From contig NW_019091389.1 of assembly GCF_001949145.1 (NCBI RefSeq), positions 1,525,156 to 1,589,155 on the forward strand: DNA of 64,000 nucleotides, read 5' to 3'. This document shows, piece by piece, positions 12,321 through 25,480 of this stretch (positions within the stretch are counted from its first letter, which is position 1; every line of letters begins with the position of its first letter). A program made the translations under genes and the position numbers. Source of the DNA: Acanthaster planci (Eukaryota > Echinodermata > Asteroidea > Valvatida > Acanthasteridae). The notes under the pieces are model-generated. The model was not told the origin of the DNA. It did not search any database and saw only the letters and a program-made list of their open reading frames with translations.

Positions 12321-15300
12321 GTAAAAGAAACTATTTTCGGTCGTTAAATTAAGTAATTTTTCATTCTTCAATGGGTCTTTTACAAGACTATACAAGACTA
12401 CTGTAGAATACTTTTCTTGAACCCAGTAATCCTTTTGCAGACATAGAGCTTGTTTTGTCAAATCAATACAACATACAAATCTCTTAAGCCTGCAAAGGAA
12501 CTGGCACTGGACAGTTGCAATAATCCAATGGAAATCATTCGGAAATACTGACGTCGTATGAGTGAGTAGAATGCACCCCTTGATCCCAAAACGCTGAAAA
12601 ATCAGATGGGTTCTTCACATTGATAATCATCCCAGTGTGTTTCGTAGAGGACTGAGCGCATGCTGATAAATTCAATCGCGAAGTTCCTGTCAAGATTAAC
12701 TGCATGTGAAAAATATAACATCCCAGTGGGATCTCAAGAGCGTGCCTTTTGCTGGAACAGTTGCGGTGCACAGGGACAGTGCATTAATTAAATAAGTTCG
12801 TAGGTTATGGAGGAAGTCATCACTCAGTAAAGCGTCAGTCAAGATGCCATAGTCATTTTTAATACTGCCCTCCTGTGGCAGAATGCTACACAATGAGTAT
12901 CCAGGGTGAAGTGTAGACTCCATGCAAGTTGCAGTTGACTGCGTATGCAGGCAATCAGTTCCAATAGTGTATACGGCAGATATACGGTCACTCGTCTTCA
13001 ATCTACAACGGCTCCGTGTATGCTAAGGCTAGCTGAAATAACTGCATAGACGAAGTAACAATGGATAATGAATAATAGAAGCAGACTTTAAGAGACTCTG
13101 AAAATGTAATTAAAGATGTTGGCAAAAAGTGGAATTTATTATTTTTGAATGGTACCAATAATTATTTCTGCTTATCTCACGTGATAGGCCCCGAAACTTT
13201 AAGAAATAACAGGCAGTAAATTCTCCAAAAAGGGGGAATGAATTGACCTTACTGAAAAAAATTCACTAAGATAACTTTGGTTGTTATAACGGGAAAAATA
13301 GTTAATTATACAAAAATAATACAGTGTAGGTCATAACATGGCTTTTAGCAGCGGTGAATCCGGCTTTTGGCGTTGGGGGCAGGCAAATTCAAAAGCGAAT
13401 GCGGCTTTGGGCTCATTAAACATGATGTTTGGGAGAAAAAATATATCGAACGCCTTACTTGCGGTTTTTATTTCATGGTGTACGGGTTTCTTAGAATGTT
13501 GGTGCTAATATTTGATACAGAAACATTCCCATTACTGTCTTACCTATGAGGTATTCTTTGTAAAGAAAAAAATAATTATAATAATCCACCGAATAATACG
13601 CCAATGGTTTCTAGGTGGAATAACCAAGACAAATAAACAACTGTGGCATCTTTTGTTTTGCGATTTTGTGATCAGTTCTCTTTGAAACTACAAATCATAC
13701 TAACCAAGCTATGGGAAGTAAGAAAGTGAGGGCGTTCTACTCTTTTTCCGTTAAGGCCCAGGTGAAACGTGAATTCACTCACCTCGATAATGTGTCTCTG
13801 CCAATCGAGCGGTAATTCTTGAAACCAAGCATCAAGTGTGCACCTCTGGTTCCGCGTCCATTCAATCCCCGGAGATGGCTAAAATAACAAGAAATCAAGC
13901 ACAGTTATAACTCTGCGGGTCTTTCTCGCGCTTATTCAAGCGCGTAGACCCTGAGTACATCTTTTTGGTTCACTTTCTGTTACTTTTTGGACAAAAGCAC
14001 GTTGTGCATCGCATGTCCACTGTAACTTGGGTGTAATTGCAACGAGAATTTTAAAGATTTTTCTATTAAAACAAATTGGTGAAACCATGTTGACGCTAAT
14101 AGGGGACGATTTGCGTGTGCTCACCTTATTCTGGTGAAGTTCATTTAGATGGTCTCGACTTGATACCTCAGATCTCTTACCTACTTAGGAAATATACATA
14201 AGAAAAACTTCAATTCTGTTCTTATTATCTCCCTTATATGATATACTTCATTATGTTAAAAATCGAATGAGCTTTCAGTGTTGACACGATGCCTGAATTG
14301 TAAACGATATTTATAAACGAAAATGAAATGTTCAGTAGCTAGAATGTAATTACAATCACTTTAATACATCATGTCTACTGTTATGCTAAGATCATCACCT
14401 TGAAATTAATATGCAACTTTATATACAGTGATCAAATTAACGGCAGTATTATAAGCTATTTCACTAATTTTACTGCACCTATAAGTAAACAAGTGTTTCC
14501 ATGAAAACCCTGTGCGAATTAAGCTTGAGAAATGTGAAAATGGATCAAGTGTTTCTAATTTGACCGAGCGAGACAACCATTAAGAAACGTGCTCTCTGGC
14601 AAAACACAAATTCTAAGAAAGCTGCAGTGAAAAATGCCAGGCATTTGCCTGCCCTCGTACATTTTCGCTGACATCATCACAGCACATGTCGTTATCACCC
14701 AAGGCCTATAAATAACCACGAAACAGTCGACTAGATTGAAAATTCACAGATTACTCATTATGAGCGATTTATATGCATGAAAAGTTTCAGGAACGACCAA
14801 GTGGGAAAATCTATCTGTCACAAATTCCCAATGCATCTTTTGTACGACAGTATAACGGGACAAATCTCACGGCAGTAGGCTGACTCCGCCACACAGCCCC
14901 TTTTAATGGGTCAGTCTTTCCTCGTAAATGAAAATACTTAAATATAAATACTTAATATAAATACTTAATACTTAAATTTTGTTATACCGGAATATTGAAC
15001 CTGAAGGAAACAGGTATCACGTTCAACGAGTATAAATAATGCACAGTGATTTCCTTATCAAAATTTCAGCTTAACTTGATAAAACCATTGCAATGAAAAA
15101 TGAACATAACAGTTTCGTAGAAAAGGTTACAACTAATTTTTGTTTTTGTTTAGTTATTTCCTATTCTTTTTAGGAAGTTTTTAGTGTGGGAATAAAGTGT
15201 GGCGGTAAGGCCTTCTGCTATTACACGGTACAACAGAAGTTCAGCTAATCTTATTTAGGCATTATGTATCTTACCCGCAAGAGCCTGACAGTGTAGGTTA

Positions 15301-18300
15301 CACATCCTGGTTTTGCAGTCGCTGCAAGAAGCTGCTGTCGAAATGAAAACAAAAATCAACATTTTTATTCACACACACATTCAAAGCCCGATTATAAACG
15401 CTCTGTTGATATAAAACCTTACTTAATATTGCCTGGACGGGCTACGTCCTAAGCCTTCGTAATCTTTCGTAATCTTTGTTTTCTATTCCTGATATGTATT
15501 ATCAGAAATGAAAATTTACATCTGCAAAGCCAGAGGTTCCACTATAAAAGTTTTGTTAGCCTTATTAAGAACTCACTCGTACCTTAAACATTAATTCAAT
15601 ACACGACGTACAAATTCCAGTGTCTGAAAAAACCTCCCGATTTTTGTAATGAGTGTAATGGATAGCCAGCTGGACAAAAATCTTGAGTCAAGTCTGGATG
15701 GGTCAGAAATGGAATATTTCGTCATCTACATATGTAAATTGTTAAGGTCAACGCTAAAGAAAAATTATCCCATCTTTTTACACTGCATCAACTACAAGGC
15801 CAGGAACAGGTGTACGAGTGCGTGCTCTGCCCTTAGACTTAAAGGTACACGCACCATCGTATAGCACGATATTTGCACTCTGACAGAAGGATGTCTTAAG
15901 GAAGCTCTTACAATTAAGTTTTGTTTCAAAATTGCCTGAACACCCTTCCAGCGGGCATTATGGCTTGTATTGAGGAAACTGCCTCCCCATCACATTCTCT
16001 TAGGAATTTCTGATGGTCAGTTAGGCCTAATCTTGGGCAAGTTCTTAGCGGCGTAACTGCTCGTTTTGGTCCGTCAGTAACGTTGTGGTCAACCGTGACC
16101 CCATCCTTGACGCCCGTGGGAGCACGTGTAGGATCCTTTCCTAACATTTTGTTCAACACCAAACTTTAATTCTCAATTTTTACTATCATTGGTGAACTGA
16201 TTATGAACAACAATAATTTTTGAGCAATATACTAGGCCTATTTGGTATTGTAATGCATACAAGAACAAGCAAAAGGCATGTCCCGATTTATAATTTTTTT
16301 ACCTTTAAAATCTCTGCAAGTATAGCAGAAAGCAATGTTACACGTAACTATAAATTAATTATTGTTAATGCTATATATGTACGCAATATGAGGTATGAGT
16401 TTGAATTGCAAGCCTTTACAAATAAGAATTCATATTCCTAGTATAGGTGACATTTCTCAAGGACGAACGCAAATCGGACGTCAGTTTTAAGTAATTTATC
16501 AATCCTATATGCTTATAATAATAACCAACAATTTTATAAGCAACTTCTATCAACGTTTCATATGTATCCACCTAAAGGTTATATTTTTCCTTCCCTGACA
16601 GTTGTGGTTGACTTCATGGTGTGATATTTTCATAGGTTGTAAATGAGTTACGACGAGAAAGATACGAGTGAGCTTTGTTCTAAACGTGTCTTGACAGGGC
16701 GTTTAGAATTAAAGCCCATTTCTTAATGGATGCAGATGTCTCCTCAGAGTCTGTGACGCGCACCCACTCCCACACGTCAGAAGGTAACACTGTCATACGC
16801 TGCTTCCATCTGATGGATGATTTACGTTGCTTTTTGGCGTCTTTGGCCATTAGGGCCATCAAGTCTTGGTTTCCTAAGTTCTGTTGAACTTCAGCCGAAA
16901 AGTGAAGCTCTTTTTACCGATTTTTCCAAGAAATTTTGTTTCTACGTTAATAGCATATTGGATATATTTCCTTGCAAAGACTAAGTTTATTTACTGATTT
17001 TTTTTTTTCAAAAATTAAGACTGTTCATTTCAAACATCACACTATATGCACTTTTGCGTCTATAGCTTTCTGTTTCAACTGCTCCCAGAAATAATATGCC
17101 AAAGTCTTCACCACTTTTTTCATTACGGCCAGGTACATCAAGAAGGTAAGCTGCCAACGTTATAACAAAGTGCAAAGTATACAATGCATATATTAAACAA
17201 AAACGGCTGCATACTAATTGCTGGCTACAGTGACTTCAAATACAAATAACCAAAGTAGGATGGCCTGACGTTTTAATCCAAGTAAGATCTTTCTCAAACG
17301 CAAAAAAAAAGTATAAAATGCAAGTTAAAAGCTGCGTGATCATGAACCTCACCAGTATTTTTTCCAAGGACAAATCACTTTTTTCACAGGGAAACTCTCC
17401 GGTGAGGGTCAAAGCAATTATCAGTAACGAACTAACAAATCAGTAACAATGAAAAAGGTACGTATTTTTTTCATTTGTTTTCTCTTTTCATTTTATATTT
17501 TTCATTTCTTACCGACCCAAGTGCCCCGTTCCCCCTTCATGAAGCCCATGTGCGTGATCAACTTTTGGATGTGGTTTTGAGCGTGATCTACTTTTGGATG
17601 TAACTTTAACAACTTCAACGGGACGGGAGTGTACAAACGTCCACCCATGTCAATAATAGCAGTAGAAGTCATGAAGGGAAATGGATATAACGTGGCAGCG
17701 TCTCTCATCACATTTCTTATCAATGAATGAATTAAAACAAAGTCTTTTTATATTGAACCGTAGATGAACAAAATCTTTTCATGGGGATCATAAAAAATAA
17801 ATGGTTAACTTTCCATCATTTTTGTGATCCATTTTCAACATCCCGATTTTGCTTGTGGTTTGTTTTGACAGCCTTGATTTGGGATTATAATCAATTTTTG
17901 TCGTCTCAATTTCGTCTAATCTGCGTCCTTCATAGCCCATTACACGTCCAGCACTCTATACCTCACTCCACCCTACAACAAGAGGCCAATGGTGAGCCCT
18001 GTCCAAAACAAACATATAACAAAACGATTTATGTACCCCTTTAAACGTCTTCTGTTATGACCTTTTTAAAAATAATTAAACAAAGACTCGAGTAATAAAT
18101 GCATCCAAAGCAAAAAATTTGCTCGAAATAAAAATACAAAATGCTTAATCCTTTCCTTGAAATACAACCAGCCTAAAAAATAAATTGTCCGTGTTTTGTT
18201 CTTTCTGGCAAGCCTAATGCATGGCGAACTGACTCCCCAAAACACATTAGCCTATCCCACAACCAACAGATGGTAATAAGTGATAATTCTACAACAAAAT

Positions 18301-20156
18301 GCCAGGCTTTCGGCATGCATATCATCCTGTCACTTAGCGCATTAGACAGGAAGCGAACTCGTTTTAATTGGATTTAACGAAACCCCACAATATTGCCCAA
18401 CGCTAAATATTTGGGAGGAAACTCAATCACGTTCCAATAAAAAGGCTATCTCTACCAGTATGGAACTTCTTTAGTCAAAATGCTAAATCGGAAACACACT
18501 ATTCTTACGAACGACTTTCCAATCCAGATCGAAAAACTTTCAAAGATAACCATTTTTGTGCCCACCCACCACGTTACATGTGCAGACGTCGCCAAGATTT
18601 GTTCAAAGGGGGCCCAAACTACCTGTTTTTTTCCAGAGGAGAAAATGTTGAGAGGAATGTCACAACCAATTTTTCCCTTTTTTTTTTCTTTTGCCTAGTA
18701 TTATTTGCTACATTCTTCTTTGGTATTGTTATCGACAGTTAGGGCAGGTGATGTTATTATTATCTGAAAAAGGACCACACAATAAAAATGTTTTACTAAA
18801 ATCCTTGATATTGCACCTTTGTGTTTCAATTAACCCCATTTGCAATATTGGTTTACTATCTTATCTGCATTTGGGGATATTTTGGTTTTTACGCTAGTAT
18901 GATTTGCATATTCATGAAAAACACTGTGATGTAATATGAGACATTGAACCTGAATGTTGCACTTATTTGTGCACAAAATGCCATCACAGATTTCAACTTC
19001 CTTTGGCACCTTATTGTTGTATAAATGTATGGCAATAAAGCCAGCGAGCAATTCTGTTTTTGAAGAGCAAAGTTGGGGTTCAAACTTTGACTCATGAAAC
19101 ATGTAAACTGGATGGTGTCTTTCTGGATAAACATAACACTAACAGCGCCCTCACTTGTCTGGAAAAGTTTTGTCGATTTGAGCGTTTAAAAAGTGCACTT
19201 TACAGTAAACTCAACTCCAAGTTTTCAAAGAAGAGTTTAAACACACAGACATTGATCCTAACAAAGTGCTCATTGTATTGTTCCTTTAATGGTTTGGTAT
19301 ATAAATGTGAGTAGAGAGAGGGAATTTGGTCCGTCGGAAGGATCGCAACTTCTCATCAGACAATAACAAAATATAGATTTGGAACGGGTTGATTTTGATT
19401 CTTTTGCCAATCAAATTGGTTATTGTTATCTCTCTGTTTTTTCTTTCGTTTTCCCCTTCCCCATTTCCCATTTTTCAACTTTTTCCCGATCTCTTCACTC
19501 CCCTCACGACGCCCATGGTTATATGTTCTTATTACCGGCTGGTTCGTCTTTAGTACTGCACTATATCTTGACCCAATGCAATACACACTACTGTTCGCTT
19601 GATCAGTCATGTCGACTTAATGCTGTAGTAATGTCAGGGAGCTTAAATTGATTGCCTGAGGAATGCGACCATTTGATGCAAATAAATTCAACAGTGCATT
19701 GCACCTACACCAATGCTCATCGAATCGCTCTATTACAGGTATTCTGAGATGAACCAAATAAATAATACATAAATAATACATCCATTAAAAAGCTACAGAT
19801 ATCAATATAAGCCTACCAGCAAGCTGGACCAGTACTCGAATAAAAGGATAAAAAATGTCTCTCTCTCTCTTAAAATCCGTCGCCCTCTTCAGATTTAACA
19901 CTGGTTAATGGCTGTACAGTAGAGTATTATCAGGCCAAACCTTCGGTCTTCAAGATAGGCAGCATTAGACAACATTTGACACAAGGTGGCGCTGTTTTGA
20001 CAGTATTTGGTGCCTGAAGTCACCATAAGCCTGAACATTGTAAAACTACAAGTTGTGACATGACAAATAAGTATAATGGTGTATTCACCATGAAAAAAAT
20101 GTGTCCGCTGAAGTTCGGAAATCTGACTTGTTAAGATCCATCTCGGGATGATAACA

Positions 20157-20196
20157 TCCTCAAAGTTGGATTTTTATCCTCAAAGTTGGATAAATT
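20157..20196 (+). repeat. Two tandem copies of a 20-base unit
   Basis: TCCTCAAAGTTGGAT occurs twice, separated by a few bases, inside a tract with several further ATCCTC/GAGGAT palindromic motifs up to about 20280. Confidence 0.6.
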
Positions 20197-21367
20197 TTCG
20201 TATAGGATAACGACATTATCACGATGACGACATCTTGGGGATAGGACGTCAATCGTCCTCGGAAATTTGCCAGGGGATGGCTATATGCCGAAAACAGATA
20301 CATAATATAAATATGTTGAACCCTTCTCTGAGGATGTGGTCATCTCGTGGTAAATTCTCTCAGGAGGTGTGGAAAGCTTGTCAGTAGTCATTCTGAGATA
20401 AAATATATCACGATCTCAATAAGCTGGATGTTGTCGAGTAAACTTATTTGGGCATGGGCGTAAATCCCGGTGGGATATTACATCTCCCCCACTTTTTGAC
20501 CGGAGGATGCATTACTGAAGTATCCCCCCTCACTTTTCGGAAAGTATTAAGGCCCATTGTGAAAAAACTTTAGACTATTTAACGTCCAAATATATTCAAC
20601 AGCACTCAGAACGGCGAGAAAACAATGTGTAAAAGCTATAAATATGCCGTTTTATATGAGATTCTGCAGGAATGTAATGTTTACAGATGTACATCTCTAT
20701 CATGAATATCGCCCCCTATTGTCATATGGTGTCAGCACCCCCCCCCCCTTTTTTTTCAAATTTCTATGGCCTGGAATGTCCCCCCCCCCATTACACCCCC
20801 TGCCTTAATTTTTGCATCTTATCCCCAATAAGCCGATTTGCTTGGCTGGCTATAATTATAACGTATCTCTGCAAGTTCTCATCGGGACTCTGATGTCAAT
20901 TTGACGTGTATTTTAATTCAGCAAGTCATTAATCCAAACTGAAGCATCTCAGTTTAGTATGTAGTAGACAGTGCAAGTAAAACTCACATTGAAAACAATT
21001 GCCACTTTCAAAACTTGTAGTTAATTTGCAGCTTGTTTTCGCATTTGTCTACAAACGTTCTAACGACCGGTTCGAGGAAACGCTAGTGTTGTAAAATTGT
21101 CTAGAACCTTTCTTGTCACGTGCTAACATTTGAAAATGAAAGGGGATGGGAGGAAGATTCACGTTCTTATTTTCCGTTGAAAGTAAAGTATTGAGAGAAC
21201 ATTTAATGGATGTAACACAATGCTCCACATTCCACACGAAATTGGTACAGACATCAAATTTGGTCCTGAAAGTGTTTAATGTTAAACACTTTATGTCTTG
21301 AAGATCGCAAATAAAAACTATTCCAGTGTAAATTTCTTTACCAAGCCTGAGAGGTTAAAGCGCGCTG

Positions 21368-21530
21368 GGAGCCATATTGGTCGGGCATGTTCATTTTGTT
21401 GATAGCCATGTGACTGCAACGCTTGTGTTTCACAGTTGTTCGTGAACTAGCGATGCGCAGCTACTGCCAAACAAACCTCCGTACCGGTACGTTGCTAGAA
21501 AAATTATTGTGCCCTCTCGCCCTCCAGCTG
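21368..21530 (+). repeat. Dispersed repeat, copy 1
   Basis: Shared blocks GAGCCAT, TGTTCATTTTGTTGATAGC, GTTCGTGAAC, CTGCCAAACAAACC and GTTGCTAGAAAAAT match the same series at 39627-39770. The second copy is inserted in a LINE fragment, so this is a mobile unit of about 150 bases. Confidence 0.6.
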
Positions 21531-22979
21531 AAACTCCATAATTACGATATGCAGCTGCTTAATGTATGTCCCACTTGAAATTTTTTTTTTTCTTTTTGTA
21601 GATTGATAAAGGTAGAAACAAGACATTGAATGAAAGGGGGGAAAAGCTCACGAAATGACGAAAACTACGTACGAGAATTTCCGGAATTTTTACTGAATCA
21701 TACAAACTGGTACTTCAGAATTGGAACTTTGTTCATAGTCATGCTTCCAAATCCCAGCTAGTCTTAAACATACTTGTTTATAACCAGCCAAGCTCATATT
21801 TATTCTCTTATCAAGCATGAAGATGTCAGTGTGAAATCGGGACAGTATATAATAGATTCTCTGTGCTTTCTCAGTAGAGTGCCGACTAGCAGCAACATCT
21901 AAAGTCGGGGCTGCTTGGACTTCTTACTGAAGAGGTAAAATAATGGAAAGGGCGCTGGATACGGGGCCAAGTTGGTCAGAATCTATGAATGACATATAAA
22001 TAATGGGTACGTTGTAGGCCCCTTCCGGTGAATCAATTTGCCAAGAAGCTTAAACACAGTTGCTTTTACATTTCCTTTTGTTTTTCTTATATGTTTTTGT
22101 TTGTGTGTGTGTGTTTACACCATCATAGAGCGACACAGCTCTATGATTTGCACCAATTTTCCTTAATACTAACTCAACTCAGGCACGTTCAAATGCCATG
22201 TAAAAGATCATCAAGATTGTGGATAAGCAGAAAGATCAGCAAAATGTTAATACTTTTCGTCCCAACTATGAACTACAGAGCAATACATGCTATCGGTTCT
22301 AAACTTTTTGTATACCTTCTTATAATAAAAGGGTGTAAAACATGCCACTTCGTATTTAAGTGACTATGCAAACACCGTCTGTAAATGAGATCAAATGTAT
22401 TTGATGTGCAGGGCGGTGAGTTCGCTCCCGAGGTGGTTGTTCCACACCCAAGCGCCTTGCTGTCCCTGCCCGTGACGGGCTGGCAAACAAGTTGATTCCC
22501 CCATCGCCTCCACTGACAGGATGGCAGGTGGCGTGCCAAGTGTAGGATTAATAATTTATGAACCTTATTTCCCGTTTCACCCTTGAAATTTTAACCTCAG
22601 TCAATTTATTTCTTGGAAAGAAACAAGGCGATGTAACCCTAAAGTTTCAAATGATCTATATTGAACGTTGAACAAAACAACATTAATAAGAGGGTCACGT
22701 ACTAGCAAAATCTGTTTATCCACTTTCGAACGCAATGTGACTAATCAATTAAAACTAATTAATTAAAAAATAATTCAAAATCAAAGAATTCATGAACAAA
22801 TGACAACATCAAGTTAAGATAAGTGTTGAATGAAATTACGTTGTAACTCAAACTACTCACTGGAATGCCATGGACGTATCTTTTTATTTACAAATCCAGC
22901 AAAAGTTCCTGGAATCTTGCGCTTTAAGTCCTTTCAGAACCTTGAGCAAGTGATTTTAGCAAACATTACAATTTGATCT

Positions 22980-23300
22980 AAGCTTTCAGTCTTTTGGATT
23001 ACAAAGATGTAGAGAGAAATTGACTGAAGCAGGATTTGAACCTGTGGCCTCTGGAATACCGTACCGGTGCTCTACCAACTGAGCCATACAGCTCTGTGTT
23101 GGTGGCTCTTCCCATTTGTCAATATCTTTGTTAGGGAGGCGCTAGCCAGAAGCCATTAAACCTGAAACACCATGTAGCCAGGGATTGCACCCCAATAACA
23201 CGATACAACCTGGAAAGTGGTGAACAGGGATCCATCGGAAAGGATACGACTTTTTGAACACACTTCATGAAACAAATTATATAGAGAAACTGACTGTGTG
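22980..23300 (-). repeat. tRNA-derived SINE
   Basis: On the minus strand, 23099-23027 carries a clear D-arm/A-box (TGGCTCAGTTGGTAGAGCA) and B box (GGTTCAAATCC, plus-strand 23032-23042) at tRNA spacing. The acceptor ends do not pair well, so it is a tRNA-derived element, not a functional tRNA gene. Similar GAGAAATTGACTG and GAGAAACTGACTG strings near 23014 and 23282 may be remnants of flanking duplication. Confidence 0.65.
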
Positions 23301-24772
23301 CTTATAAATGATTATAAAGATCTTTTGAGTTATTTGTATGATTTGTTTGGATTGTTTGTTTTCTTTTTCTTAGCGTGTATTCCTTTTTTCCCGAACATCA
23401 ACGAAAGCTTCTGAATATAGGGATAACACTTGAAGAAACTTCCTGGCATTTTGGGGAGGAGGGGAATCTATCCCAGTTAAGTGTCAGCTTTCTCTCCCTT
23501 AAACCCTTAAACCGTAAACCCCTGAAGTTAGTTTGTTGCTTTCCTGAAGGCCTACATTCACCTCAATTGTTTTTATCAAGTTCGTACTTATAATGTTGCT
23601 GATTTCCAAACATTACGGCGTCGTTTACCGCTCAGACTGAGTTTCTGAAGACCATCCTGTAGGCCTATAGCCAACATAGCGCTCAAGCGCTCGATCCTTA
23701 CATTTCATGTTAGAGCTACGCTGTACAAAACAAGTTATGTCAAACATGGATGCAGTTATACAAAGTCTGTTGGCACTGGGTGCTTTATAACAATTTTCAT
23801 GTGTAAATTTATATCCAGCTATATTCAACGTCAGTCACAATATTTTTACACAATTTGCAGACAAACAGCTCTTGTGTAAAAATTAAATAGGATGACGTAG
23901 ACAGGTGATATTGTGCAAGAATTTCCTCTGTCAGTTTCATGACAACGTGTACACGATTATGCCCTACTGAGGGAATGAGACGTTTATCATTCCCACATTT
24001 TGTGGTGAGTGTAAAAACGTCAGTAATTTCGAACTTTTAACCTCCAAAATAAAGAACATACGATACAAAAAAACATGTAAAGCAATGTTTGTATGTTTAA
24101 ACAACGTTTAAGGGCTCGAGATATGAAGTTTACACGTCCTACATTAAGTAAACTACTTGACATCATTTTTTGGATTCTCTAATTGAAAATGTGCACTTTT
24201 AAAACGTTCAATTTTTTCTGCCCTTCCTGATAAATGAGGATGTTGGTGCTTCAAGTTTAAATCGCCACGGGAGGTTACTATTCATTCTTGGAGTTTTGGG
24301 CCAATTATTTGTTCAAATATTTGCGAGAAAGGTTTACTCACTGGCTTCCTGTCAAGAACTGAAGCAAAAACAGGCAAACAAAAAGAAAAAACAGAAACCA
24401 ATTCAGTGCATGCCTTCTTAATAGAGACTCTATTGAGGCCTGATGTGGAGAAGGAAAAATTACACATGTACAAATAGACATGCGCACGGCGATGTTTAGT
24501 ACTTCCAATATGCCATTAAACCACCAACCCAGCTTGGGTCAGTGAAAATGTCAAATAGCATGTAAACTGTGCGCTGATTTCCGGCAGGTGATACTTTCAA
24601 ACCTCTTACAAAATTTCGTAAAATTTAACTGGGAATTTCCACGTTCTCTCCTTGTCACCTGTTACGGTTTCCGATTAACACTTTTTCTGCGAGCAATGTT
24701 TTGAAAAATGCATGACAGATCAATGAGACTGGCTGAGACACAATGGCCTGAAGACAGCGTGGCTGACGCTCT

Positions 24773-25219
24773 ATGAGTGACAAGACCAGCGAGTCTTTTC
24801 TACCACACGTGGACAAAACGAATAAGGTGAAAAAAGTTAGCTTATCTGACTCAGTAACCACATTTATCAAATACAAACTGCATATTATGGCATTTGGAAA
24901 TGGAAATGCATTTCCGTTGTGTGTGAATGAGCAAATTTATTCGTTTTCAACGCCATCATTAGTTGCGGTTTCATATCCAAATAATCTTATTTATCCCAAT
25001 CACTACATTTTCACTGATACGTCCAAATCTCTGATGAAGGACTTGGTCTGTTTCATTACTGTCGCCTTGCTGAATAGTTATTTGCACAGTACGAGGGATT
25101 TCTTTCAAAAACGTTTACATAAGCATCAGTACTCTAAATGTAAAGCAAGGCATTTCGTTTCAGATCAAAAGTATGGGGCATATTTACAGAAGCAGAGAGG
25201 AGAACAGGATGCAATTTAA
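24773..25219 (+). CDS. Unrecognised 148-residue open frame (doubtful)
   Basis: This ATG-started frame is the longest uninterrupted one between 7 and 43 kb. The product would be mixed in composition, with basic C-terminal stretches (FFQKRLHKHQYSKCKARHF) and no membrane segment or domain I recognise. No convincing splice sites flank it and there is no related copy in the window. In 64 kb of AT-rich DNA an open frame of this length can occur by chance. Confidence 0.15.
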   Translation: MSDKTSESFLPHVDKTNKVKKVSLSDSVTTFIKYKLHIMAFGNGNAFPLCVNEQIYSFSTPSLVAVSYPNNLIYPNHYIFTDTSKSLMKDLVCFITVALLNSYLHSTRDFFQKRLHKHQYSKCKARHFVSDQKYGAYLQKQRGEQDAI

Positions 25220-25373
25220 TGCATACGTCCTCCTGATCAAGCAATAATACCGGCAATAGTGGTTTCTATTTGACGACACATTCATGGTATGTTAACACAG
25301 AAGCGAATTCAGCATCAAAATCAACACCATTAATCCCTAAATAAATCTGAATGGATTATTTTGAAGAAACAAT

Positions 25374-25480
25374 GTAATGCAGGGAATGTTTTCTTAGAAT
25401 CACTCTAAATGAATGTTTAAACTTTTGTAATGCAAGGGAACGTTTTCTTAGAATCACTATAAATGAATGTTTAAAATTTT
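25374..25480 (+). repeat. Tandem duplication, 53-base period
   Basis: GTAATGCA, then GGGAA, TTTTCTTAGAATCACT and AAATGAATGTTTAAA occur twice in the same order, starting at 25374 and 25427. The copies differ by only a few substitutions and one indel, so the duplication is fairly recent. Confidence 0.85.

Larger units (their letters stand above)
8076..22979. other. About 15 kb with no supported gene
   Basis: I checked the open frames on both strands; none has a recognisable domain, all are under about 115 residues, and none chains into phase-matched exons. Visible non-coding structure includes a CCAAC/GTTGG-rich repeat (12118-12320), a short AAATACTTAATAT tandem (14936-14980), tandem copies of a 20-base unit (20157-20196), C- and T-runs (20739-20760) and a dispersed repeat (21368-21530). 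The rest looks like intergenic or intronic AT-rich DNA. Confidence 0.5.

Noticed and set aside
23027-23099. Minus-strand tRNA gene
   Set aside because: The D and T arms look good but the acceptor strands do not pair and the anticodon arm is poor; a SINE explains it better.
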